A DNA stretch of 64,000 bases, taken from positions 372,001 to 436,000 of the forward strand of contig NKYR01000001.1 in NCBI GenBank assembly GCA_003184365.1, given 5' to 3'. Numbering within the stretch: the first letter of the stretch is position 1; each line of letters starts with the position of its first letter. This DNA is from Evernia prunastri (Eukaryota; Ascomycota; Lecanoromycetes; Lecanorales; Parmeliaceae). Of this stretch, positions 47,866 to 59,800 are shown one piece after another. The translations under genes and the position numbers were made by a program. The notes under the pieces are model-generated. The model made no database searches. It was given only the letters and a program-made list of their open reading frames with translations, and was not told where the DNA came from.

Positions 47866-49494
47866 TTATTGAATATTGATATTCGTGTTCCGAATCTGCT
47901 TCTGTCTTCGCTGTCTCGTACCCCCCTTGCCCTCGATGCATTCAGAAAGATGAGTCAGATGCCCTCTGTTGTCTCGTACAAATTTTGCGTACAAACCACC
48001 CGCTATAAGGACTGCCATAGCGCTCATTAATACAGGATACTGGAATTGTTCTGGACGAAAGAAAGCAATTGTCGTTGCGTACGAGCAGAGCTCAAAGAAA
48101 TTCTGCAAGGCGGCTTCAAGAGAGGAAAAGGACCCTCTTGAATCAGCGTCGACTCCCTAAAGAAGTGCTGAGCATCAGTATAGCCTCCAATCCTAAGAGG
48201 GTAGGGCGGCTTATACCTCTTGGATGATAATCTGTACGCACAGATCAAATCCCCACAGTCCAACACGGCTCGATATTATCCCAACTACCAATCCTAATGC
48301 GGCAAATAAAGGCGTAGGCATGATCCAGAAGAAGCCAGTTGCTCCCACGATGCAAGCAATCTGCCAATTAATGAACCACAGACCCCCTCGTAGTGGACCA
48401 ACTCTGTTCATAGCTATTGGTGCAAGCCATGTTGCAGAGAGCTCAATTGCGGTTGACAATGTTCTCAGTACGCCAATCTGGGCGGAAGAGAGACCTACCG
48501 AGAGAATATATGTCACCATTTGGCCGGAAAATGAGAGGACGGTAAGATAGAGGAGGCACAGCGCCATGGAGGGAGGGAAGACCGGGTGATGGCTGTAATT
48601 TGAGAGTGATTTGTAGATGGACTGAATTTGGGCCAAACAAAGTGATCCAAGGCGTCGCATTGCATGCAATTCCGGCACGGTAGAAGACACATTAGCGGTA
48701 CTGTTCGAGAGGGTAGGACGTGCCCAGAGTGCTGGTACCAGGTGATAGACCTTTGCGATAGCGAAATATTCAATCAATACCGACAAAGCATTCATGCCTA
48801 GGACAGCTATAATCGCTACCGTTGTTGAATGGGCATCCACCAAAGCTATGGCGAGAGGACCGACGAGCTTGCAGACTAGATCGATGCGCCGCATCTGAGA
48901 GTTCAGGGTTTCAAGTCCGCACTGAGAGCTCTCCGCCACAACGACGATCCAGTCACGTTCGATCGCTATGATATTCATAATCGAGCCTAGCTTCTCTACA
49001 TAAGCCAGAAGAACCAGCATAGCTAAGAGCAGAGGTTTGAGGCCTGGAAAGTCCAGGATGCCCGTAGATAGAGCCCAAAAGCCCAGACATGAGACGATCA
49101 CCGCTCCCCGTTGGCCAACGATCGAGAGTCTCACAACTTGGAGACGATCCCCTTGATCGACGCATCGCCCAACCAACGGTGCAAAGCAAATTGCAGATGC
49201 GGCACGCACAAGAGCATATATTGACGATGGTAACAAAGTGCCAGGGAAGATTCGTGCGAGGAACAGTACGGCACCAAACTCGAAAACCCGAGAGTTCCAG
49301 GTAGACAGGAAGTGAGAGACGTAGAGTCGACGCTTGATACCTGACTGTCTCGAAATGCCTGAAAGGTTGCCGACCTCAAAGGGTTGAATCTGAGCACGGC
49401 CGCCGCGGGAAGTCTCTTCGACGAAAGAAACCCTGTGAGCCATAAAAGGGGCTTCCTCCTCAGACAAGGGTTCATGCTGAGACGCATCCGCCAT
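47866..49494 (-). CDS. Ferroportin-family (SLC40) iron exporter
   Basis: Membrane transporter of the ferroportin family, which exports Fe2+ in animals and plants; the substrate in fungi is inferred. Exons 49494-48217 and 48156-47866 give 522 residues. About ten to twelve hydrophobic segments are visible, starting with LYVSHFLSTWNSRVFEFGAVLFLARIFPGTLLPSSIYALVRA, a pattern typical of SLC40 (fold with SxFLSxWxxRxWEF). Later features are PLVGRCVDQGDRLQVVR, LGSIMNIIAIERDWIVVVAE and, near the end, VGLWGFDLCVQIIIQE|GVDADSRGSFSSLEAALQNFFEL, where the intron is removed. The C-terminus is basic and cytosolic. The ATG at 49494 is the first in frame. Confidence 0.93.
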
Positions 49495-49969
49495 TTTCAA
49501 GCCTTTCGTTGTCGATGCAAGGCTTGTGCCGGAATGCGTACGAGAAGATAGGAATTTTCGAGAGAATATGTAAAAGGATCAAGTAAGGTATGATAAGGAT
49601 GTTGGGCGGCGCGGTGGGTCTTGAGGTGGGATATCGATGGTTTTCACTTCCAAGCGTCAAGCAACTCCATCGAAATTCAACATACACACTTTCAAGAAGA
49701 CAGATATCCATTGGCGCTACTGTAGCTCAGTAAATTCAACAGAGATACCTATAGGTTACGTTTCGGACAGAGGCTGCGGATCTGTCTGGTAAAGCGTAGG
49801 ATTCAGGGCTACTTTAAGTGCATGGGTGGAACATGTACAAATTGTTTATTGACTATCGATCTGATGAAGTTCCTGGGTATTGTCGTGATGTGCGTAATGC
49901 AAAATGGTATCTAGTCGTCAAATTCCCCCTCTTATTTTCAGAATGACAATGTCCTTATGTTCATTACGC
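49495..49969. other. Intergenic
   Basis: About 475 bp between the ferroportin start and the 3' end of the GAT-domain gene, both on the minus strand. It includes the ferroportin promoter. Nothing else is recognised. Confidence 0.4.
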
Positions 49970-51497
49970 TCAAAAGCGATACTGTACTGGCTGCCTAGCC
50001 GGCTGATGCTCCACCGGCTCGTCATCCGTACCCGCTCCATACCTATTCCCAGTGTTCGCTGACGTGTCTCGCTGATTTGTATAGTTAGCCATAGCTTGAT
50101 ACCCCGGGCCAGAAAAGCCCGGCTGCTTCGTCTCTGACATATTCGAGGGAGGTAGACCGAAGCTCGGTGGAGCAACGGGCGCTTGAGCATCATTGGAGGA
50201 AACATGGGCTTCGTGTTGATCACCAAAGGGATTCTGATCCTCCGGTTGTGATGTCTGCTTCCGAGGAGGAGGGCCTGGTGGAGGCATGAAAAGCCCGTTT
50301 CTGGGTTCACTTGTAGTATTGACAGGCCCAGCTGGCGCCTCGTAAGGTCCCGTGGACGTAGACAAAGGCGAAACATTAGTGGCACGCCTCGCTTGGAGCA
50401 ACGCCCGTTGATGTTTTGATATAGCTGTTGCTAACTGGTCATTCGTCTCAATTAAAGTCAGCAGGGTGTCCTCGTCTGGCGCTGGGTTGTCCGAGTGGAT
50501 ATAGTCCTGCATAGATCGTGTTGCTGATTGACACCGCTCCACAAACTCTTTGATAAGCTCGTTTCCCAGTACTTCGTTTGGTGGTGTAGATTGGACGACC
50601 TGTGAAAGGAGTTTGGCGGAGGTTTTGGCTTCTTCGACCCTCTGGGCTAGTTCCGCTGGTGGAGGTAGACCTCGTGGCCTATGATTTCGTGCAAAGTAAT
50701 TCTGCTGATTTGTATTGTTGGGGTTTCTTGGTGTCATCATGTTCTGTTGTACTGGTTGCTGTAACGCATGCTGGTAACCCGGGCCGCGTCTAGGCTCCCC
50801 TATACGTCCTGCTGAACCAAACCGTTTCTCCATCTTCCCCTTCTCTTTCTTCCACATCTCCATCAATAGAGCCAGTGTCTCATCGTTAGCTTTTTGTTCC
50901 TCGAAAGTATCCAGCGTCTCCCTCAAAATTTGCTGTACACTCATATCCCTTCCATCTCGCAATAACTCCTTCACCGTGCCGACGAACTTTTGATCAATAT
51001 TTTTGGTAAAACTCTTCCCCGGATTGTCCGCCAATATCCGTACAAGCATAATCGCATTGTATTGTACGTAGGCTCGCTGGTAATTCTCTTTGGAGAGAAA
51101 CTTTCGTATTCGAATGGCAGCTTCTGATGCGGCGCTTGGACTTGACTCTGCGGCCTCGACGATTACGGGCAGGTGCAGGACTTCCTCTCCCTTGTTTCAG
51201 CGTTAGCAAGCGAACTGTTGGGCAAAGTCTGCGAGGCGTACTTGATTGTTTGGGCCCCCGGACTCGCAGAACAGTCTCTATAAAGAAATTAGCACGGGGG
51301 GGACCTTCAACCACAGTGCTGGAAGAACTTACTACACCCCTAGAAACACTGGCTTCCGGTGAGTCTCCGTCAGCGGTCGCCTTTTCGGACTCCTGGCCTT
51401 CTTGTCGATTAGCAGCTATTCTTGGCTTCTGTGGAAAGCTTTTCGATGGGAACCTACTTGGACGCCTCCCGATAGAACTCAAAAATCGCTTGTGCAT
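49970..51497 (-). CDS. VHS/GAT-type endosomal adaptor protein
   Basis: Exons 51497-51333, 51277-51242 and 51184-49970 give 471 residues. The N-terminal half has a VHS/ENTH-like helical repeat: VLHLPVIVEAAESSPSAASEAAIRIRKFLSKENYQRAYVQYNAIMLVRILADNPGKSF, then VKELLRDGRDMSVQQILRETLDTFEEQK. A GAT-like three-helix region follows: PPPAELAQRVEEAKTSAKLLSQVV and NDQLATAISKHQRALLQARRA (about 230-330). The C-terminus is Pro/Gly/Asn-rich. GAT domains bind ubiquitin and Arf-type partners, so a role in sorting cargo at endosomes is expected. The second exon is only 36 nt. Relation to yeast Lsb5 is likely but not certain. Confidence 0.82.
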
Positions 51498-52648
51498 TTT
51501 GTATTATGTACCTATTCCCTAGTATGTGAGTATGTGCATTGAGTAAAGTATACAAGCTGAAGCTTACTGCAGTAGGATTCAGCTTTACTTTACCAACGGC
51601 AATTAAAGTCTCCTTGGCGCTCGCGGCGCGTATCGCTCGGTCTTGGCGGCAACTACTCGTAAGTCTCGTACTGTACAAGTAACAACGGTAGCGCATCCGC
51701 TGTCTCAAACTGGTTGCAGATTCTTAGATCACTGCGTTAAAATTCTAGACGTTGTCAGAGACAATAATGCGTCTGATGCTTATGCTCAACAATTGAGAAA
51801 GATGATCATCTGTTGATATATGTATGCTAGAGCACAGCCTCGTCTCAGGGTCCTTTGCCTCCCGAAGCGCATTCGTCAGCGCGGACGTGTATCATTTTGT
51901 CAGATCCCCATCGTCAATGCTTAACTGCAATTTTGGATCAGATGATATTACGCCCATCCACGCGCAAACCAAGTCGACTAATCCTTTACCATTGCTGACT
52001 TTATTAGCAAAGCTGAGAGTCAATGAAGCCAAAGCTCACTATCGGCACCCTAGAAGGCATTGCAAACTGCAACGGCTCGCATCCAGGAAGCTGGCAGGCA
52101 AGATGCCAGAAATTGTGTCGTTCGAAGCGGTAGACATTTCTAGCATCTCGATAAGAACAGCATCACCGAGGTCATTTGTTTGTTGTTCGAGGTCCTTAGG
52201 AATATGTAGTTATCAACGACGTATGCTTTCGCATTAATTTCCAAGTTGATAGTTAAGAGGAAGCTCCTTTGCGATCCACCAAATGCCACAGGTGCCAATT
52301 ATCTGGCAGCTTGCCCGCCGGTAACGTATCAGTATGGAAGTCTGCCGGGAACGTCGGGCTTCGGGATGTAGGCAAGCATTTTGGGTGGTATAATCCACGC
52401 ATCTAACAAGGATAAATCCGTTCATGCCTCCAGCTATGTTCAACCTCTCAATTACGGTTGGTCCGAATCTTAGTCGCCGAGATGCTGCGTTTAGGCACCG
52501 CAAGGACGAAAAAAATCGGAACTTCGACTCAACGATAAAAACCATATAAGACCGTGCTTAATCTATACAGTGGTGTCATTGGGATCTCTCAATAATAGCT
52601 GTTGTACAACGACGGTACTCCAACAATAGTAGGTTGCTGGATCTGAAC
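51498..52648. other. Intergenic, 1.15 kb
   Basis: No supported gene. Short frames on both strands lack domains. It lies at the start of an accessory-looking stretch (51.5-54.5 kb). Confidence 0.45.
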
Positions 52649-53628
52649 ATGGAAGTCGTAACGTTGTACGAAGCAGACATTACGCTGTCCCTCGGAGAAG
52701 TGGTCGAAACGTTAAAGACCGATGCAGGCTTACTGCTGAAGCACCAGACAGACCTTACGACAATACAATCAACTCTCGACGCAGAATATGAGAGGTTAGG
52801 GTACCTGAATATGGTTCACCATTGTGGGGCTTTCGATCCCCAACGCGTGCTGCCCGCAGTCAAGCGGAGCATTGTGATCAATGAGGTATGTTCTTAACTC
52901 AGCAACATAAGCTTGGGCTTTCTAACGTGCAGTATAGACCATTCGCGCTGTGCTTTTTCCGATCTTGGGCTCAGGTTGTGTCATCGCATCGTACGCTACA
53001 ATGGTTGCATTTGCCGACCGCAAGTTCGAAACCATGGGCCGCGACGCGGACTGGAGGTTCATTTCTAACAACGAGCAACATATGGGAATGATCTGCATCC
53101 ATTTCGGAGGCGATCCCAACGTTCACTGGAAGATCGATATGGTACGCATATTTCGGAGCTATTCCACCCTGTCTGCACCAAATTTTGAAAACCAAGACAG
53201 ACTCCAAAAGCATAAGCTTGCTCCTATACCTGAGGCTTATCTCATAAAGCCGGGTTTTCTTTCATGAATAAGCAATGCTGACCCCGAACCGTGCGCAGGA
53301 GAGGAATGGGAAAGAGGCACAAGAAATTGTTACGATTGAAGCGGAGGCAGGAGATATGTATGTATTGCCTTGCGTGTATGCTGTGCAGGTCTAATGGTCT
53401 TCCAGATTCATATGCTCATTGGATGTTCGGCGGACAATGCCACGCATAGCATCCGACGGCCCAGAGAAGGCATATTATGTTATCGTCAGCTATGTTTCGG
53501 ACAAGTGGGACATCTCACATCGTCGGCCAATCGCTATGACTGTGGCCGAACAGGTATGCGAGGAAGCCGGTGATCAATGTTCCTATGTGGGTGACTATCT
53601 GTTCTGGAATGGCCCCCTCGGGCGCTAG
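52649..53628 (+). CDS. Orphan 240-residue protein, four exons
   Basis: Not recognised. The model joins 52649-52885, 52938-53141, 53299-53357 and 53406-53628 with GT-AG sites and no stops. It reads MEVVTLYEADITLSLGEVV, then VHHCGAFDPQRVLPAVKRSIVINE|TIRAVLFPILGSGCVIASYATMVAF with one moderately hydrophobic stretch, then MGMICIHFGGDPNVHWKIDM|ERNGKEAQEIVTIEAEAGDM and a C-terminal AYYVIVSYVSDKWDIS..AMTVAEQ. Soluble alpha/beta composition; no catalytic motif. Two introns are 52 and 48 nt, whereas the middle one is 157 nt and matches an intron in the GNAT gene. Probably lineage-restricted. Exon joins are inferred from frame continuity only. Confidence 0.55.
53142..53298 (+). repeat. Introner-like intron, copy B
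   Basis: A 157-nt intron starting GTACGC. The block TGAATAAGCAAT, G, CTGACCCCGAA lies at 53265-53288, ten bases before the acceptor, and equals the block in the intron at 19742-19894 except for one A/G change. A weaker internal stem pairs ATAAGC (53212-53217) with GCTTAT (53235-53240), at the same relative position as the stem in the other copy. The words ACCCTG, CAAGAC and AAGCTT also occur in the same order at shifts of 2-4 nt. Confidence 0.6.
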
Positions 53629-53852
53629 ATATGCCAGCCCGGCAACGCTTTCCACGTGATGACGGTTCATAGGGTATGACCACGTCCATGCATTCATTAT
53701 GGACGTTCCATGTCAACAGAAGAGGTATTCGTGGACCTATTGTCAGGACTTGAGTTGTGACTGTTCGCTTCCAGTCCATTGGCAGTCTCTCAGATTTTAT
53801 ATCATATTCCCATTGAAAGAGCACCTAATCCACCAATCCCTATCCCTGCCTT

Positions 53853-54446
53853 TTAACGAAACCTTCCGGGGTAATTTCTTGGTGGATTGATTGCATCGAA
53901 CGAAAACCAATCGCGGTGAATATTAGTGCGAAAGTCTTCGCACAGCCATTCACCACGACCTGTGATGCGTTTCGTATTTCCGACAATATTTGTTTGGTCA
54001 CTTTGCTTCTTCACAAAATTGAAACTCGTCTGGGTACGTCTCTCCTCTGGAGATCCATCGATGATGGCGACGCCCGTCTCAGCACGTTCTCCCTCCACAA
54101 CATTCCCATGGTCTTTCTCCACCATTCTTCCGTCGCTGGGTTTAGCAAGTCTTCTGGCGAAGTCTTCTTCCAACGCGCGGTGCTCGCTTTTCAACCGCTC
54201 CAGTTGTTTTCGCCCATCATGGTCGAGGTTGTCTGGCATGTATATGCATTCGAGGCGTTGATTTGAGCAGTTGCCGCATGTTTCTGCCCTATCACATCTC
54301 AGCTTCCGGCGACGGCAGTTGGTGCAAGTCCGCCATTTACGCTCCCTTGGTATAGTCTGGGACCGCGTCAAGCCTGGCATAGTCCCTTCCATTGCATCTC
54401 TAGCTCTTTTGCCGAGTATCGACATGTTCGTGTTGGCGTGAAGCAT
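53853..54446 (-). CDS. Short Zn2Cys6 binuclear-cluster protein
   Basis: A fungal DNA-binding domain of the Gal4 type: CTNCRRRKLRCDRAETCGNCSNQRLEC, spacing C-x2-C-x6-C-x5-C-x2-C-x6-C, preceded by basic PRERKWR. A short linker and a Leu-containing helix follow (RKQLERLKSEHRALEEDFARRL), which could dimerise. The frame ends after about 197 residues (ATG at 54446; 54425 also possible). There is no fungal-specific transcription-factor middle domain, so it is either a compact regulator, a truncated gene, or one whose later exons I could not join. It faces the orphan gene with 224 bp between their 3' ends. Confidence 0.75.
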   Translation of the reverse strand: MLHANTNMSILGKRARDAMEGTMPGLTRSQTIPRERKWRTCTNCRRRKLRCDRAETCGNCSNQRLECIYMPDNLDHDGRKQLERLKSEHRALEEDFARRLAKPSDGRMVEKDHGNVVEGERAETGVAIIDGSPEERRTQTSFNFVKKQSDQTNIVGNTKRITGRGEWLCEDFRTNIHRDWFSFDAINPPRNYPGRFR

Positions 54447-54759
54447 ACTCCATGCTGATGAAGAGGGACAGTCAAGAAACCCTTGGGAGTCTGATGACAA
54501 CGCTCTAATCCGTTTTAAGACCTATCACGGCCGTAGTCGGTGTTTCGAATCTGACGCCAAGGATTTCAAAAACGGGTGTCAATGCTCAGTCCTTCAACGC
54601 CCGGGAATAGAGCGCTGTTGTCCTATCTTGGCAATTTTCATTATCTAGAACAAGTCTTTCTTTTTGTCCAATCTAATATACAAACCTGGTGAATAGCAAA
54701 TCGCTCGCCCCTCGCTTGCTAAATGCCATCTACGATGCCTGATTCAGAAGTGTTCAAAA
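54447..54759. other. Intergenic
   Basis: About 310 bp between two minus-strand genes. It holds the promoter of the Zn2Cys6 gene. Nothing else is recognised. Confidence 0.4.
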
Positions 54760-56345
54760 TTATGCCTCATCGTCTTCATCACTATTTGGCTCCACAATCA
54801 AGTTGCCGCTTCTCCCCAGTTTGCCCCCAACCGTGCCGCCATGCTCGATGTCATACACAATTCGAGGCATTGGGGACACGAGACAGAATTTGTAATTGTG
54901 CTTATATCCTGTAGGTTCTGCAGCCGAGGAAAGGTCTTCTCCTGACGTGAAGACGTCGTAGCATTCAACGAACGCGTAAAGTTCTTCCATCTCCGCGTTC
55001 CCAGAAAATTTGCGAATGACCCGTTCACCAGAAGTTAACCGTATGCTGACTCGGGTGACATCTTTAACATCCGGCCCGGGTTCTGGTGTTATTGATTGCG
55101 CCCTCCATCGCTTCCATTGCTCTGATTTTTGGACTTGTAGCTCGACCGCATCCGCCTTTGCTCTTGCTTCCTGCTCGGCCCTAGCTTGTGCCGCTTCGGC
55201 TTCACGTCTCTGCCTTGCGCGTTCTCGGTCTTGAGCTAAAGATCGCTCATATGCGCTGTTCTGCTCTTCTCGTAGGCTTCGTGTAGCTTGCTGCTCATTC
55301 CTTGTGGCTCGCACTCGGTCCAAAGCAGGAGAATGATGAGCGGTGGCTGTTCGCAACTTGGCAACAAATGCGGATGCTGGTTGGAGACCTGTGACGCGAG
55401 CTATAGTTGACATTGATGTTGATGAGTCTTGTGGGGTATGTACAATTAATGCGGCGAAGGGGAACTTGCTACAATTGAGGGCGTTTGATACTTGATATGC
55501 TTCGGAGTCTTGGACATTCCCTGGCCACACTATGATCTTATTCTCGGGATCCTTCACATAATTGACCAGTTCTTGGGATAGCAGCGTCTCCCGGACAAAG
55601 GCCGAGGTGTCATCATGTTCAGGAGAAAAAAGCACAACCATCAAAAATCTTAGCTCTTTCTTTGCCAAGTCGTATGCTTGAGCATATCCACCCTCGTAGA
55701 ACGGCAATTCATGAGGACCGTATTCTTCTTCGAATTCTCTTGCGAAACGGGCTGCTGTATCCCGAGGATTCAACGGTCTCCTACCGGTCCGGGACGTCGC
55801 TGGTGTAGTTCCCCTGGATATAGCTGGGAGAAGTCGTGGAAGAAATGGGAAGAGATATCCGAATAATGAGAATGATCCGGTGAGTAACCGAAAGAGTATA
55901 TTGAATGGGGTGAATAATATCGAGAGCAGCAAAGGAGGTCGATAGCTTTCCTGACTTTCAGGTTGAGGTACTATCCGAGGTGCGGGCTCACGAGGCGGAG
56001 ATAAAGGAGATCTGGGAAAAGACGGGGAGCCATTCAGCAGGGTTTCGCGCCTTATGGACTGCGGTGAAGAAGTGGAGGGTGGTAAAGAAGCACGAGCTTC
56101 GGCTACTGGGTCTGGTGCTTCCCCGTCGAAGAATTTAGCGATAGCAATCTGATCACCTCATCAGCCTTAGTCTGTTCATCCTGTCGTATAAGCTGTAAAG
56201 TATGACAGACCTGAACGTTCCACTCGGACCTCTGCAGGAGAGGAACGGCAGCAGAAGGATCTTGGTTTGTGACAGATGTGTAAGTCCCCAGGGCAAGCTG
56301 CTGATTCTCGCTGAGCTCCATAGGGTCAAATTCTTGATTGGACAT
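54760..56345 (-). CDS. UBXD8/Ucp10-type protein (UBA, hairpin, UAS, UBX)
   Basis: Membrane-associated UBX protein that recruits the Cdc48/p97 ATPase to the ER or lipid droplets (family role). Exons 56345-56211 and 56148-54760 give 507 residues. UBA-like start: LSENQQLALGTYTSVTNQDPSAAVPLLQRSEWNVQ|IAIAKFFDG. A hydrophobic hairpin at about 120-155 (SILFTPFNILFRLLTGSFSLFGYLFPFLP) would anchor it in one leaflet. A UAS thioredoxin-like domain follows (LRFLMVVLFSPEHDDTSAFVRETLL ... FPFAALIV), then a coiled coil of RQRREAEAAQARAEQEA type, and a C-terminal UBX domain (VTRVSIRLTSGERVIRKFSGNAEMEELYAFVE). Order and length match UBXD8. Confidence 0.93.
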
Positions 56346-56887
56346 GGTAGGTTCTAAGACGCAAGATTTATTGCTTTGTATTGGAATACAGAAGGCAAGA
56401 ATACCTAGCACTCTAGGTACGAGGGACGAGGGTAGGTAAATTGTTGGGTTTAGTCGTGACGCGTGAGTGATGCTAGGAACCTCGGGAGAAAATCGGTTGG
56501 TCCGTGCACCCTCCGCTCCGATGCGGGACATCAGCTCCAAGATTCAGTTTTCAACACCACAACATAATACTTGTACTTATGATACTCCAAGGTATTCCTC
56601 ACGCCTTCATTTGCTCATTATAATAGCTCTTTAACCCCTGTTGGATTTAGGCCACTAGCTTTTGATATCCCTCTATTTCTTTTTCGCTCATCATCTCTCT
56701 TTTCCTTTCCAACAACCGCACGACTTCACCAATGGCATAGCCAGCTTGAAGCCAGGTCTCACAGATCTATTGGGATGAGGTACTTGACATTTTCGGGGGG
56801 TCTTCTAGCTTGGTACTGATTGGCTTGATAGTGCTTCTATACATCCACTTTCGGAATGCCTGACCAGTAGGGCACGAATACGGCAGA
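56346..56887. promoter_or_regulatory. Shared promoter of the UBX and Pan3 genes
   Basis: These 542 bp separate two divergent ATGs. CCAAT-type words occur in both orientations (ATTGG near 56380 and CCAAT near 56730). The role is inferred from position. Confidence 0.45.
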
Positions 56888-59800
56888 ATGGCAATGTTGA
56901 CGAAGGGCGCAGGAGAGGATGCGCGGCGGCCTGAATCATCTCCCAGACCGAAGGGGCGTGGTAAGAGTCGGACTCTACTCTTTCCGAGACATAAGTCGCT
57001 TTACGAAATCGGAAGGAAGACCTTGGCTGATCTCAAGCGCCGGGGAAAAAGAGAATGCAAAAGACACTCTCTGTAGGAATGTGACAATTTATGGCCACTG
57101 CCGCTACGAGGATAAAGGTGGCCGCTGCCTGACTCAGGTCTCTTGAAAACAAACGACTGACGCAGATTGAAGGATGTGCTTTTAATCATGATCCAATCAA
57201 ATCACAGCCTAACAGCCAAGTGGAAAGGTGCATGACTGCGACTTCCTCTCTTTTGTATAGTTGCTCACCAGCTTTCGTATAGCGTTAAGAAGCGCTTCAA
57301 CATTGCTTCACCGAGCTTCACACCTTCATCACTCGCGGTAAATGGCAATCATGCTGCACCAAAGACCTCAGGTCTTTCACCAAAAGCTGCAAATGCAGCA
57401 CCTTTCAAACCTAGATCTCTTACCCCAGGTAAAATTATACCCGAGGAGGAGCGAAGACATCGATGCTGAGAAAGTACAGCTCCCAGCGTGACTCCCTCAT
57501 CTGTCTCCTCCACGAGTGCATCGTTGAAACCGTATAATCCTAATGCGCCTGATTGGATAGCGCCGGACGCCCAGGAGTTCCTGCCTCAAACGTACAATAC
57601 GGTAAGCAATGACTTTCCTCGTTTCTCTTCTTTGTCCTCCTCTTCTTTCTCTTCATCGGCTCCCATACCCCTCTGGCCATGGACGAAAACCCGGACAGAG
57701 GCATGAACAAGAACGACGAAACACCAGACCTTCATGAAGGTACTCCGCGCAAAATTGACAACAAGACTGCCTCTCCTGAAGATGCTCGTGAATCTGAAAG
57801 TGATCCCTTTTCACATTCACCAAATCATCGCTGCTCCCCAGATGGTTTCCCCCTGCTTTCAGGCAGCGACCAAAAACGCGGGCCACGTTCTGACCGTGCT
57901 TCCGAGTTTTGGAGTCAGGGGGTCGCAAATGTGAAAGCGCTCAGCACATGTTCAAATGGGGGGGAAAATTTAAGCAACTCGACCCCTTCCATTGAGAAGC
58001 CTGGCAATACTACAGTCCGGAACATTGCTGAGTCTGTACCGACACGTTCAGGAGATCAATTACATCGCTCTGGGCTTCCGTCATTCCCGAAATCCGACGG
58101 CACCTCTGTAGACTTATCTGGAGTGAATTATCTAGCTCGACCAGTGCCGGATCCTTCTACCAAGGTATCAAAAGAGGTTCCTGACCATAGCAATGACCCG
58201 CCTTGTCCTTCAATTCGGAATCCCCTAGAGAATCCGGCTCCTGACGTTGGAACGCGTGACGAAGTGTTAGGATCTGAAGCCCAGAAGAGTGGCAGTAACG
58301 TAGCAGCAAGCGTTTCGGATTCTCCTACAAGGCCTTATGACGGCAAGGAACATGTTATATCGATGGGAGCTGATGCTATGTCATTGCACGCCGCCGGACA
58401 TACAGGGACCAAAATTACGTCCCATCTAGGAAGTGTGAACGACCTTCAAAGTGCGCCTACTACGGGGAACAGCAAGCCTGCCATACCCACAGACTCAGGC
58501 TTAAATGACAGGGCCTACTCTGGTCCAGATCGGAGCTTAGGACCATCTCTCCCAGTGCAGCGACAAACTCCGTATACGTCGCCGAAACCATCTCAAGTAC
58601 CGAAGCAGAATGAGCCATCCATTGCTAATGCCCCCTCGCACCTTTCCGAGCCTTCATCTGTTACACCCATCACTCCCACAAGGAAGACATCGACTTCAGC
58701 TACCACACCGACAAGGTCGAACTGCAATGATCATAGAAGGTCAGTCAGCAGTGGAAGTGGGCATCTCAACCCTAATTCTGAATCATTTATACCCAATACG
58801 CCGCTCAGCCAGCGTCGCCCATTACCTTTCGGTCAATATAGTTGGGCAAGGCCTTTCGGTTCCCCTGGATCAGACGTGTTCCAGATTGCTGGAGGAGCAC
58901 CTCAATCGTCTAATAAAGCTCGCTATCCAGAGCCACATCAGCACACCCCGGGAGGACAGGGACAGTATTTTGGCACCCAAACGTCAATACCCTCCCAAAT
59001 GCCGACCCAGCCCATCCCGCCTCTCGGCCCAAGCATGCCACTTTTCTTTCCTCAAATACATTCTCCCAATAACAATGCTATCCATGACAATGCTCAGATG
59101 TACCAACAGGGTGAACAAAACGCCGAGTATTCGCAAACCAATCACTTTGACTCTTACGCCACTTCCCAAGCTGCGAATGCTGCTCCAAATGCCGCAGACC
59201 TTCATCAGAACAACTTGTATGCCCAAGATACGAGTGGCTACGGTCCAAGATACTACTCCAATCATACAGACCCCTCACACCAGGTACATTCCTGCACGCT
59301 TTGCATAGACTATGCACGACTCATAAGTATTTAGCTCAACCAACATCTCTATACTCCCTTAGAACCTCAACGAGAACCCCCAAAGCCCAATCAGAGAACC
59401 GCGAAAGATCTATTCATTCCAGAAGACATCAGGCTGAAGCTGTACAACAGGGCTGAGGCGACTTTACGAGTTTTTGCTGGTAGGCATCTTTGATGCCGGA
59501 ATTCCTGTCCATTATTTTGTGGAGGAACGCTGATAGAAACCTTCCAGTAACGAATACACCCGCCGTCGAACACTACCACACCCTGACGCCGTTAACAACC
59601 GCCCAACAAAAACAAAGCCAGACAATCCACGGATATAGTAGCACCGTCTACAAAGCCGTGTCTGCCAAGGACGGCAGAATCTACTGCCTAAGGCGTATAC
59701 ATGGTCGGTACCTTTCCATTTAATTGGACGCTCGCTGATACCTATATGATCTAGATTTTCGAGCCACGAACCTCCATGAGCACGCCATCCAAGCAGTTCG

